Positions 56,401 to 64,000 of a DNA stretch of 64,000 bases are shown one piece after another. How positions within the stretch are numbered: the first letter of the stretch is position 1; every line of letters starts with the position of its first letter. Below the pieces are notes generated by a model. It had not been told where the DNA came from and ran no database searches. It was given only the letters and a program-made list of their open reading frames with translations. This DNA comes from Antedon mediterranea. Taxonomy: Eukaryota > Echinodermata > Crinoidea > Comatulida > Antedonidae. The translations under genes were made by a program, and so were the position numbers. Location of the stretch: NCBI RefSeq assembly GCF_964355755.1, contig NC_092673.1, positions 20,279,001-20,343,000 of the forward strand, written 5' to 3'.

Positions 56401-59063
56401 AAAAACAGGCATTAAAATATGTCGAAAAAGTATCAGTGGCGTAATGGCTATGAGCCTTCACTGGCTAAACCCAGAGGCCCTGAGCAGGACCAGAGGAAAA
56501 AACAGGCATTAAAATATGTCGAAAAAGTATCAGTGGCGTAATGGCTATGAGCCCTCACTGGCTAAACCCAGGGGCCCTCGAGCTTATGGGGGCCCTGAGC
56601 AGGACCAGAGGAAAAAACAGGCATTAACATTTTCAGAAAAAGTATCAGTGGTGTAACGGCTATCAAAATAAAAAAAGCCAGTGTTTGAGGGCCACTTTGG
56701 GTTCCTAAACCAAAGGCCTCAGGTCTCTGCGTTACACCACTGCCGAGTATTCTGTTGTTCTTCTTCATTCAATGTATTTACATATGTAGTGGAAATGAAC
56801 AATAAATAACTTTTAACATGACTTCTCTCAGTTCAATCAGTTCGGGAAATGGATTTGGCCATTATTGGATTTATCGGTTTACATAGAGGACAGTCCTTCA
56901 TAACATTAGCGTTGAATAAAAATGAAAACTAGAGAACTCTTGTATAATTGTACTATATCACTAGAAGAATAACAAACAAATTTAAAACTTTTAACACTGA
57001 ATGTGGGCCTTTCTTACCATTAATTTCATTAATGACTGTATTGACTTTTTCTTGTAATGCTATTTGTATCTTCTGTTTCCTTGCACTTTCTCTCTGCTGT
57101 TCAGCAAGAGTAGCAGCTTGTATGTTGTTAAAATCAATCTAAAAACAAAATCAAACAATAAAGTTGTTTTCTCTTTTTTTTAAACGATCAATAATTCAAC
57201 ACTCAACAACAATTGCATTGTATTATGTTCTATTTTGAAACGTAATTGTACAATAAAGATTTAATTTATAAAAACACTGCAGCCTAACACTTAATTTTTC
57301 TTATGGAATTTGATTTGTTTTAAAAATGGCCGAGTGGTTAAAGAAGGGGCTCCGTTTACTGTACTTAAACAACCAACAATATTGGCACAGGTTCGAGGCT
57401 GACTCGCTCCTACTTCTGGTGGTGCAACAAGTCTTAAAAATACTTTTGGAAACAATTTTAATACCCTTGAAATAATTGTTAGCAAAGATATTGGTTTTTG
57501 TTTAATCGTTTCACCATAAAACTGGAAAACATGGCCATACAGTAAAGATAAAGATGCAAAACTGGCATTGTATAAATCGTTATAAATCTTCACATTATAG
57601 AAAATGACAACAATCATAACAACAGTAATCTCTGAGAGGTGTAAAACTGTATTTTTATTAATAAAGTACTTTTATTTTTACCTTTTTGACATGTTTCAAA
57701 TAGTTGTATCCCAGGACAAGTTTCTTATAGCTCTGTCCAAATTTGTCAAACCAATTCTGAACAGCTTTTAAAGTCTGTTCTTTCAGAAGATTAGCTGCAG
57801 CCTTTGGAGGTGGCAACGGCATATCAAGACTCATTTCTGATGTCAGTTCTAAAAATTCTTGGAATTCTGATACCAGTAATTCTCGGAAATGATGTGATTT
57901 AGAAAAGATTTCTTCAATTATTTGGAATGCTGATAAGCGTATTTCTGCATGATCCTTTCGAAGTTGTGTCATCACTAAATGAAATAACTGACTGACATAT
58001 GCATCTGAAGATCTGAAAGAGGTCATATTGATTTAAAAAGGTCAACAGATTAATTAAATAGCTTTATTACAGTATGTGCAATTTAAGGCATGGAATCAGA
58101 TAGAAGGGAACAGGGGTTTGGTCAATATGTTTGACTATGTTTCAAATTGTGCATATTATCATTTTACAGTACAGTACTTTTTTGAATTTTATATATATTT
58201 TATATTTATTTTAACAATGATTATGATGGTGGTCTATTGAACCAAAGCTGGTCATTAGGGACCCTCTCAGAACAGTATAGTTTGAAAAACAAATTAATAT
58301 ATAAATTTAGGTAATTCATGAACTTACAAAATTCTTGGTACCTACAGTATATCTCTCTGTAAAGTACAGGTATTCGCACATTCTTAATTCAAATAATTTA
58401 TATATTACAGTCTTTTTTAATATATAGTACCTGCATATATTCTTGATCTCTTTTAATTTTACTTTATCTAAGGATGTTTGACCAGATGTTGTCAAATGTT
58501 CTACCGCTTCTGCCAGCTGAGCACAAAGGACGTGATCTACTTTGGCCTGAAAAACAAAACACATCTTTTGATAAATTTTGTAATCTTTTTAAGAGAAAGT
58601 AAAGAAAATTATAGCCTTGCCTTGCTTGTATGTATTGTAACATTCATTGGCTGGTACGGTAGGATGAATTATTCATCATCATAATAAAAATGCGATAAAA
58701 ATAACCTAATAATAATAAATACACAACAAACACAAAATACAAAAAAGGTAAATTATCACACTTGTAGACGGAGCCTAGCTATACTGTATAAAGCAATAGC
58801 CATGATGTTCCGCCGCTAGGCACCACACTCGCTACTGCAACTCGTTACCGGCCTCGGATTCTACCGGGAGAAATAGGCATACAACCCAATCATTCATTCA
58901 TTTTTGTGTCTCCATCTCGCTCATGCTCTGCCTAACTTCTAAGGCTAAATTAATGGTGAATAACAATACATTCTGGTTTCTATCATAGGGCATAATTGTA
59001 AGAAGATTATTATATAAAGTTTGGATCCTAAATTTCAATTATTGTTTAGTAACTTACCGTCAT
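41413..59063 (-). CDS. UVSSA: UV-stimulated scaffold protein A
   Basis: A transcription-coupled nucleotide excision repair factor that brings TFIIH to stalled RNA polymerase II. The 14 exons are 59063-59058, 58546-58431, 58012-57682, 57138-57018, 55970-55662, 55148-55036, 53914-53689, 53347-53206, 52773-52558, 52057-51997, 51904-51782, 51387-51294, 42423-42219 and 41509-41413. They total 2,160 nt, 719 residues (human 709), with every phase matching. Residues 1-150: VHS-like N-terminus ([19 protein letters not shown]). 380-408: acidic TFIIH-p62-binding type motif ending [17 protein letters not shown]; Lys392 aligns with the ubiquitinated human Lys414. 571-592: UVSSA zinc finger Cys571, Cys581, Cys589, His592. 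The end, NQFNYAIN, matches the human C-terminus. The start is ATG-ACG directly before a donor. Intron 12 carries a Gypsy element. Confidence 0.95.
42424..42681. other. UVSSA intron 12, 3' portion
   Basis: Unremarkable intron sequence with a G-run (42645-42661) between the retrotransposon and exon 13. Confidence 0.5.
42682..43277 (-). repeat. 3' LTR of Gypsy element
   Basis: 596 bp, TG...CA bounded, 594 of 596 bases matching the other LTR by eye. Confidence 0.95.
43278..43302 (-). promoter_or_regulatory. Polypurine tract of Gypsy element
   Basis: Read on the minus strand, a run of A leads into GGGAAACAGAGGGA directly against the 3' LTR. This is the expected plus-strand primer site for reverse transcription. 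Confidence 0.8.
44183..48903 (-). CDS. pol: Pol polyprotein of Gypsy element (PR-RT-RNaseH-IN)
   Basis: An open frame of about 1,570 codons in the -1 frame of gag. It is open from the gag stop, and the first recognisable region starts near 48811. Counting from 48811: aspartic protease [12 protein letters not shown] (Asp24); reverse transcriptase with [13 protein letters not shown] and catalytic [12 protein letters not shown] (His462-His463-Asp464-Asp465, where YxDD is usual); RNase [18 protein letters not shown]; integrase zinc-binding HENLLSSH...CLRC, then core acidic residues in [16 protein letters not shown] and QVERHIR, and a GPY/F-like [10 protein letters not shown] long charged C-terminal tail of about 190 residues follows. 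No stop or frameshift was found, so the element may be competent. The HHDD motif is the odd point. Confidence 0.92.
48897..48910 (-). promoter_or_regulatory. Probable -1 frameshift site between gag and pol
   Basis: The minus strand reads ATTTTTAAAAAGGGG, with gag codons GAT-TTT-TAA. Slipping one base back at TTT keeps a TTT codon, replaces the stop by TTA, and enters the pol frame. That frame stays open from here to the protease and has no ATG of its own near its start. The site is not a canonical X-XXY-YYZ heptamer in the gag frame, so the mechanism is an inference. Confidence 0.55.
48904..49869 (-). CDS. gag: Gag-like capsid/nucleocapsid protein of Gypsy element
   Basis: 321 residues. The N-terminal half has the retrotransposon-gag (capsid) pattern, with [20 protein letters not shown] followed by [12 protein letters not shown]. 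An Arg/Ser/Pro-rich stretch then leads to one zinc knuckle [14 protein letters not shown] (Cys278, Cys281, His286, Cys291) and a Tyr/Pro/Gln tail. The ATG at 49869 is the first of the element's frames and the frame is uninterrupted. It makes the particle shell and binds the RNA. It ends in TAA inside a U5A5G4 run that doubles as a probable frameshift site into pol. Confidence 0.92.
   Translation of the reverse strand: MVDVVDNEVILNEPVNPHPVPHLRQTDFLPKRYDGSITDHDQCSAHYLSFTDYLEAHTLENPVNNAQLINVISIFKRSLQGQARLWIEGKQFDSLESLKTQFINRFSKNKSIYAHIREYDSITYTTGDNAEKHLTKIKQAADRIGYADQQIKNKFISTLPPKCRAAVAMSTPIDATIENIVNSTQNYLDLSVDDATREVSFNINKETDRPNILESLQHEINSLKLDMATTKRSLNDDTRRSRSPTRNYIPRRNRSPSPYKPRFQTPPTPRYRQPPPTCYYCGKPGHIARHCRQQNRSYGNYPPPYPYQQSNNYYPSHQQDF
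50637..50654 (-). promoter_or_regulatory. Primer-binding site of Gypsy element
   Basis: TGGTGGAAGACCCAATTG begins immediately after the 5' LTR on the minus strand. TGG pairs with the CCA end of a tRNA. The tRNA was not identified. A 23-bp stretch spanning the LTR edge and this site recurs at 50524-50546. Confidence 0.75.
50655..51250 (-). repeat. 5' LTR of Gypsy element
   Basis: 596 bp, with a 10-bp inverted terminal match (TGTAATATAA/TTATATTACA). It should hold the element's promoter; a convincing TATA box was not assigned. Confidence 0.95.
51416..51600. repeat. Degenerate minisatellite in UVSSA intron 11
   Basis: Repeated TAGGCC...GGTATAGGCC/GGGCCTCCTG(C/T)TGGTATA words with a period near 25-30 bp. 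Confidence 0.7.
52113..52242. mobile_element. Palindromic MITE in UVSSA intron 9
   Basis: AAAGCTTTGTCTACACTATC at the left is the inverse of GTGTAGACAGAGCTTT at the right. Inner arms share GTGATGTGCCCA/TGGGCACATCAC. A relative lies at 54850-55026. Confidence 0.8.
54056..54400. repeat. Three-copy tandem repeat in UVSSA intron 6
   Basis: Three diverged units of about 120 bp, each with CTACCATG(G)T-like, AAAAATAGAGCTGCTAGGTC and ACTT-TA blocks. Confidence 0.7.
54850..55026. mobile_element. MITE in UVSSA intron 6, same family as 52113-52242
   Basis: It shares GTCTACA at the left end, GACAGAGCTTTA at the right end, TTTGTCAAACTAGTTTGA and the GTGATGTGCC/GGGCACACCAC inner arms with the other copy. 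Confidence 0.7.
56044..56690. repeat. Minisatellite in UVSSA intron 4 (about 7 units)
   Basis: Units of about 97 bp, or about 115 bp with an AAGCTTATGGGGGCCC insert, run GTATCAGTGGCGTAATGG, GAGCCCTCACTGGC, CAGAGGAAAAAACAGGC, ATATGTCGAAAAA. Long and short forms alternate, so the array evolved by exchange of multi-unit blocks. It ends near 56690 in a different sequence. Confidence 0.9.
57325..57440 (+). repeat. SINE head fragment (family A) in UVSSA intron 3
   Basis: ATGGCCGAGTGGTTAAAG, GGTTCGAGGCTGACTCGCTC and TCTGGTGGTGCAACAAGTCT match the first 110 bp of the copy at 39172. The rest of the SINE is missing. Confidence 0.75.
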
Positions 59064-59124
59064 AATGCTATATTGAAATTTATAAACAAAACCAACTCCT
59101 CAGCAAAATTATTGTTTTGATGTT

Positions 59125-59560
59125 ATGCAATCGTATAAAGCGCCCTCTATAATTTCCAAAACAGATGCAAACAATAGATTTTGTAAAGGTGGTGTTATTG
59201 AAGATGAGATCTATTTCATGCTATATTGCCCCATTTATGATGACATCAGAACGACATTATTCTCGGATCTACATTTTAATCTAAACTTAAAAAATATGTC
59301 ACAAAATGATAAGTTTATATTTATTATGGGTGCAAATGATCCCGATATCATCAAGCCAGTGATGAAGTATGTATGTTCGGCGTTTGAAAAGCGCTCGACT
59401 AGGCCTCCACCAGATACTGAGCGACCTTATGCAACATACATGCTCATTGAATGCTTTTATTATTGCTTTTTCTTTTATATCTATGATCATTTTTGTAAAT
59501 GTTGTTGCTTAATCATACCTTGATGTTAGGGTGAATGTTAATAAATTTGAATTCGTATAA
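59125..59560 (+). mobile_element. LINE 3' terminal fragment (CR1-like)
   Basis: The plus-strand frame 59125-59523 (132 codons) reads CKGGVIEDEIYFMLYCPIYD, then LFSDLHFNL and NDKFIFIMGANDPDIIKPV. This is the usual C-terminal end of LINE polymerases: a C-x-x, then ED-H/Y-x-L, CP-Y, R-x-x-L pattern. The ATG is arbitrary. It sits only 60 bp upstream of the UVSSA start, so it may overlap the UVSSA promoter. Confidence 0.7.
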
Positions 59561-60684
59561 TGTTTAAATTTGTTTTCTGTACTATATAGTATATAACATC
59601 TCCCTGATATAACTGAGAAACACTTTTTAATAAATAGGAAACACATTTTAATGATAGCGCCGCCCTTTTGTCAGATAAAGTAGAAGTTCAGATTAGGCCT
59701 ACTTAATCAACATTTATTACGTTTTTGTCTTAACGACATCGTCAATTAAAATTTATCCTCCAATCATCATTATCAACGTCATTTGGTAATTTTTTTACCT
59801 GTTTTCGTCTAACGTTTTCCAGTGGAACTACAAAATAATGACATTAAACATAATATTTTGACAAATAACATTTTCCATATTCAAAGTTTATTTAAGCTCA
59901 AGATTTCAACAGCTTTTTCTAATCAATTATATCCACCCACTTATCACACCATAATTTAACGGTTTTATATTCATTAAAGCCTATACGGTGAATTACTATC
60001 TGAAAAAAATTATCATGTATAGGCGCAGCCTTAGAACTAGAATCATCTATTTGGTACCGTCGAGTCTTCACTAGTTAGGTAGGTGTAATTGGTGGTTGTG
60101 ACTCAGCTCGTGATATTGGTGCCTAAGAGACGTTATATGTACACAGTGAATAAGTGTGAACCAAAACTCAACTCTATACCTGTACGGACGAATAGGGGTC
60201 TAAGTATTACGTATACTGATCCACAGTTCTCTCTTTCGTCACGTATTCCAGTTTATTTGTAAGTTAGAAATATTCCTTATTATTTGAAACTTGCTAAAGT
60301 TCTTTAGATTTAAACATAAAATGTATAAATGATGATCAAACTTCAATATCCAATCCAGGATATAATTATTGATTAAAATCTAAGAAAGCATAAATTGAAT
60401 TGCAAAAGAACATAATAATGATAAAAAAACAAATAAGACTGATTACAACTTGTTATAGACACGTTGTAATGTGTCTTTTTCTTTAAAACATTGTAATGCG
60501 TCGACACGTTAAAAATGCATATTTATGCACGTTAACGCAATAACATGCGTATCACGTCAATTACCTCATTTGAAAGCGTTACATAGGACTAAAGAACAAA
60601 AGTTTCACGAACGGACTACGAAATTTATTATTTATAAAATAAACATTTGCATGGTTTTTTTATATTCGATTATTTACAACATAA
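59561..60684. other. Intergenic, no gene seen
   Basis: AT-rich, with no recognisable frames or repeats beyond a possible LINE 3' trailer near 59565. Confidence 0.4.
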
Positions 60685-60690
60685 TTTATT
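60685..60690 (-). terminator. Poly(A) signal of the secreted-peptide gene
   Basis: AATAAA on the minus strand, 35 bp after the TAA at 60726. Confidence 0.6.
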
Positions 60691-60725
60691 TTTACAAATG
60701 GTTCTAATAATAATATTTCTTGTTT

Positions 60726-63201
60726 TTAGTTTAGTTGCCATTTTTTGAAGTCTGTTCTTGGTGATGGTTGCTCTTCTTCTTCTTCTTGGATTTGCGCTAA
60801 CCGGGCTAACAACACTTCTGAGTAGGCCTTTACATCTTCCAATACCAGACGAAGATCAGTGATAATCTTTGAAGAAAAAAGGAAAAAAACATATTATTGT
60901 TTTTAAAAAACAATGAAATGGATTGGTAATGGTTTGGTTTGGAACGAGTGAGTGGCCGAGCGGTTAAGACAGTGGAACCGTAATATGTAGCCATAACATG
61001 GAAAGGGTGTTCGATGCTCACTCGCTCTATGGTTCTGGGGATAGAAGAGTCTTCTTGGATAAGGACTATAAACCGTAGGTTCATGTGCACTTTAAAGAAA
61101 TCTAGTACATCTTTCGAGACGAGTAGGGGGTTACCCCTGGTAGTTCAGACATAGCCACTGTCACAAACTCATCACATTTTCACACTGGGCCCTCTAAGAG
61201 AACAGTCTTAGACTGAAGAGGCTACACCCAGTATAAAGAATAATAAAAATAATAGTAACCAGTAAGGAACAAGATGATAGCCTCAACCGAGTGATAATGA
61301 GAAAGGATAGAAGCAAGTTGATTAAAAAGTTACAATTGTAAAAATGTCATACAGTAGGAATGACGCTTTTATACTGTATTGAAGTTAAGGAATGGGGCTT
61401 CACATAAGTTTGATGGGTATAATGCGTCATTTTTATATGGGTATTACGTCATCTTTATGGGTGGTTTACGTCATTCAGTGATTGATATACCTCACTATAT
61501 TCTTTTAAACTATTTTTTCTTTTCCGTTAGCAATATACTAAATAATTTATCAAAGCATATAAAATGTATATTAAGAATAACAAGATTACTGTCCAAACCT
61601 AATACATTATCTGCAACAATGAGTTTTAGACATTTGCGATAATTTAGAGAATTTAGTTATAACTTGAGCCCAAATCATAACAATAATATTATTCAGTTTT
61701 AAAGAAAATATAAGAACAAAATAATGAGTGCTAGTTTGAGAGTTGAGATAAAAGAACGATCAATTGCATTGTGTTGGAAGAGAGATTCACTGTTTACTTG
61801 ATTGTTTGGCCGTTAGCAAATCAATGAATCACGATACATGTAAGTCTTAATTGACATTTATATCTAAAACGATGTATATTAAAGCTTTGAGAGTCAACAA
61901 CATGTAACATGCAGTGTGAAAAGGGTTTTGAAAACCATCCCACAGAAGAAACAAAAACTGCCATTTTAAAATTGTTTTCGTTTGTGTAAACATAGTGAAT
62001 TAAAGATGTATTGTTCCACAAAAACATGAAAAATGATGATTAATAAAATCAGATTTTGAATAGGCCATTTTTATATTTTAATAAAGTTAATGGTCAAAGT
62101 GACTTGACTATATAGAACATCAAAATGTGACCCACATTCCTATAAAAACTTTTAGGCCGTGAATTAGTGGAGCTGTAACTTGGTGGTTAACGTGCTTGCT
62201 TTCCAATATCAAGGTCCAGGGTTCAATCCTTCCAGGGTTGTAACTCACGACTCTTTCAACTCCACTAACTAACCCTCAAATTAATCTTAGTTTATAAGCA
62301 CGATAAATTATTTAAAAGTTTATCTATCTTGTAATTGGCTAGTTACTCGTTGTTGGATGCGTATCAAGTAAAGAAGAACTTTTATTTCAGACAATTGTCC
62401 ATATGGTATAATACATTACACAAAAAAAAGATGAAGGAGAGAGGACCAAAACTTTTATCTATTGGTATATAATGCCACTTTCCATTTTGTAATACATGTT
62501 TGAATCCATCAACAAATATTTATACATACAAATTAACATTCTGTTTTCGTTTTTCATTATTCTTGTAAGAAATCGGTAAGTCGAAATCCTCAAATATTCA
62601 TAAAATGATGGAATATTGTTTTCCACGAACAAATTCCTCGCACTAACAAATCTGGGTTGTCCCAACAACCGCCGGAAAGCATCATTATAACAAACTTTAA
62701 GTCATTTGATATCTTTTTTTAAATGATTAGACCATAAAGGAGAACAGCACATGTTAATACAATATGATCTGAACAAAAAACATTTGATTGATTTGGAGCA
62801 GTATGGAAATTTCCTACATAAAACATTACCTCTAATACATAGAGATCTATATTGGCCACCAGTCAGGGGGAAATATTATATTCTATGAGTTTTATCAGAC
62901 AGTCTATATTGTTTTAACAACTCTCTTGTAACATGACCACAGTGCTTATATATATTTTCCCCTAACTGCCACTATATGATTTCCCTTCTACACATTGGTC
63001 CTTGAAAAGCAATATTTTTACCTGTGAATCAGTATGTTTGTCATTTCCGTTATAATCTGTGAAAAATGCTCTTTTACCACCGGCTCCATACATGCGGTAT
63101 CGACCCTTTGCCCCTATCGTTGACGAACTATACACTGATGAAACCAAGTACAAGAATATACAGAATGTCGTTATTGTAGCCTGCCTTCCAAAATACGTCA
63201 T
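60726..63201 (-). CDS. Secreted 106-residue peptide precursor, neuropeptide-like
   Basis: Two exons, 63201-63022 (60 codons) and 60866-60726 (46 codons plus TAA), join in phase 0 at CAG|GTAAAA and TTCAAAG|ATT. The protein opens with a signal peptide (hydrophobic TTFCIFLYLVSSVYSS, residues about 10-25). A short basic segment follows, ending GRYRMYGAGGKR, where GKR is a textbook dibasic cleavage and amidation site. After it come a spacer AFFTDYNGNDKHTDSQ and an acidic amphipathic helix (LRLVLEDVKAYSEVLLARL) ending in a run of glutamates. There are no cysteines in the mature part. This layout matches single-copy neuropeptide or peptide-hormone precursors: peptide right after the signal, then an associated peptide. 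The family is not recognised. The intron is filled with a LINE fragment and SINEs. Confidence 0.62.
60945..61245 (+). repeat. SINE copy (family A, diverged)
   Basis: GTGGCCGAGCGGTTAAGAC (A box) and GTGTTCGATGCTCACTCGCTC are followed by AAGGACTATAAACCGTAGGT and GAGTAGGGGGTTACCC. The 3' half differs from the copy at 39172, so it may be a subfamily with another tail. Confidence 0.8.
62160..62330 (+). repeat. SINE copy (family B, tRNA-derived)
   Basis: GGAGCTGTAACTTGGTGGTT (A box) and AGGGTTCAATCC (B box), then a body ending TCTTAGTTTATAAGC; same family as 31437-31580 on the other strand. Confidence 0.7.
62459..62950 (-). mobile_element. LINE reverse-transcriptase C-terminal fragment
   Basis: The minus strand reads FRSYCINMCCSPLWSNHLKK, then LKVCYNDAFRRLLGQPRFVS, then ARNLFVENNIPSFYEYLR. 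This is the LW-N...K.AYNDAFR..L....R..SA...F...I.SF pattern common to CR1/L2/RTE-type LINE polymerases. One stop interrupts it near 62703. It lies in the intron of the secreted-peptide gene, in the same orientation. Confidence 0.75.
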
Positions 63202-64000
63202 CTTTGAGTTACTGATATTCTTTGGTGATTTCTGTTTGTCTAATGTTATAGAAAATAAAACGTTGTTAGAACACGTGTAAATAGATTAAAGGCAGTTTGG
63301 GCAACCTCCGTATACGTATACGTATGGGTAAAATTCTCGTAGGAGACCTATACGTCATACATTCTGTAGCGTGACATACTTTATCGTACGTGATACCGAT
63401 TTTCAATGCGTTTCGACGTGCGAATTTCATTTCACACATTTAAGATTTTGTCGTTAGAAATTAAGTTGTAAACGTGGCACAGATCACATTATACCAGCAA
63501 AACTTAAACATAAATTATTAAAGAAAATTCAGACAGAGTTTACGTTTCAAGAACACGACAAAGAGTGAAACATGTTGGTTGGGTCTAGCACATTGCTAGA
63601 GAGGCCTAACACCTCTAATAGCCCTCCGAAGCGGTACGTAAAATAATTTTGTCTAAATGAAAAAAGCTATAAATTCAAACGTGTCCGTACAGTACATGTT
63701 GTGATACGGATACGTATGCGCGTATACTAGGCTAGTCAATCTAGCATTTTGAGTGAAACAAATTGCAAACAGAGATTTTTTTTTTTAATGGTTATACATA
63801 TGATAAGGTGATTATTTTTTGAGCATCACACCTCTGACACTCATCCCGAAGGTATGCAAATTAGCTTAAATATGCAAATTAGGGTGAAATTACAGGGTTA
63901 CCATATCTTAAAAACTACTAATCGTAGAGAGTTCATTTTTGCACAGTCTGGTTCAGAATATATATATATTTATATTTGCTCTAATGAGACATTTTACATA
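63202..64000. other. Upstream of the secreted-peptide gene; nothing recognised
   Basis: It should hold the promoter and possibly a 5' untranslated exon (an acceptor-like CATTAG precedes ACAAACAG on the minus strand near 63240). ACGTATACGTAT repeats occur near 63310. No other gene is seen. Confidence 0.4.

Noticed and set aside
59125-59523. 132-codon frame as a host gene
   Set aside because: The protein is a typical LINE polymerase C-terminus and the ATG is arbitrary.

Overview
This is eukaryotic DNA: AT-rich and dense with introns and transposons. It most likely comes from a marine invertebrate deuterostome, probably an echinoderm. The reasons are NLR immune receptors with death-fold N-termini in a tandem family, a chordate-like UVSSA gene, MAM and EAR-repeat exons, SINEs, foldback elements and a Ty3/Gypsy element. 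The species call is an inference.

Layout. 1-2.6 kb (minus strand): remnants of extracellular-protein genes, with MAM exons running off the left edge and EAR-repeat exons carrying frameshifts. 2.6-16.6 kb: no protein gene that I can support. This stretch holds a foldback-type transposon with nested inverted repeats and a 9-bp target duplication (3530-5565), a tandem array of about 1.65-kb units (6.3-10.35 kb), a 5'-truncated L1/Tx1-like LINE (10561-11790), and a 180-bp satellite rich in ACGTT words (13.98-15.7 kb). 16.7-28.1 kb and 32.7-38.8 kb (plus strand): two tandem paralogous NLR genes. Each has two death-fold domains, a linker built from short duplicated phase-1 exons, and one large exon for NACHT plus leucine-rich repeats (15 repeat units in the first, 6 in the second). 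The first copy carries an in-frame TGA in the second death fold but is otherwise open for about 1,846 codons. Between them lies a broken DDX56-like exon whose 3' end has been amplified into a 66-bp minisatellite.

41.4-59.1 kb (minus strand): a complete UVSSA gene (transcription-coupled DNA repair), 14 coding exons, 719 residues, all splice phases consistent. Its intron 12 contains a young full-length Ty3/Gypsy retrotransposon (42682-51250). The element has 596-bp LTRs differing at 2 bases, a 4-bp TTAT target duplication, separate gag and pol frames joined by a probable -1 frameshift, and HHDD in place of the usual YxDD in reverse transcriptase. 60.7-63.2 kb (minus strand): a two-exon gene for a 106-residue secreted, neuropeptide-like precursor; its intron holds a LINE fragment and SINEs.

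The NLR pair and UVSSA are unrelated in function. The region is shaped by tandem duplication at every scale: genes, exons, LRR units, minisatellites and SINE copies. Exon boundaries were placed by eye from GT/AG sites, reading-frame continuity and paralogue comparison; no transcript or database evidence was available.
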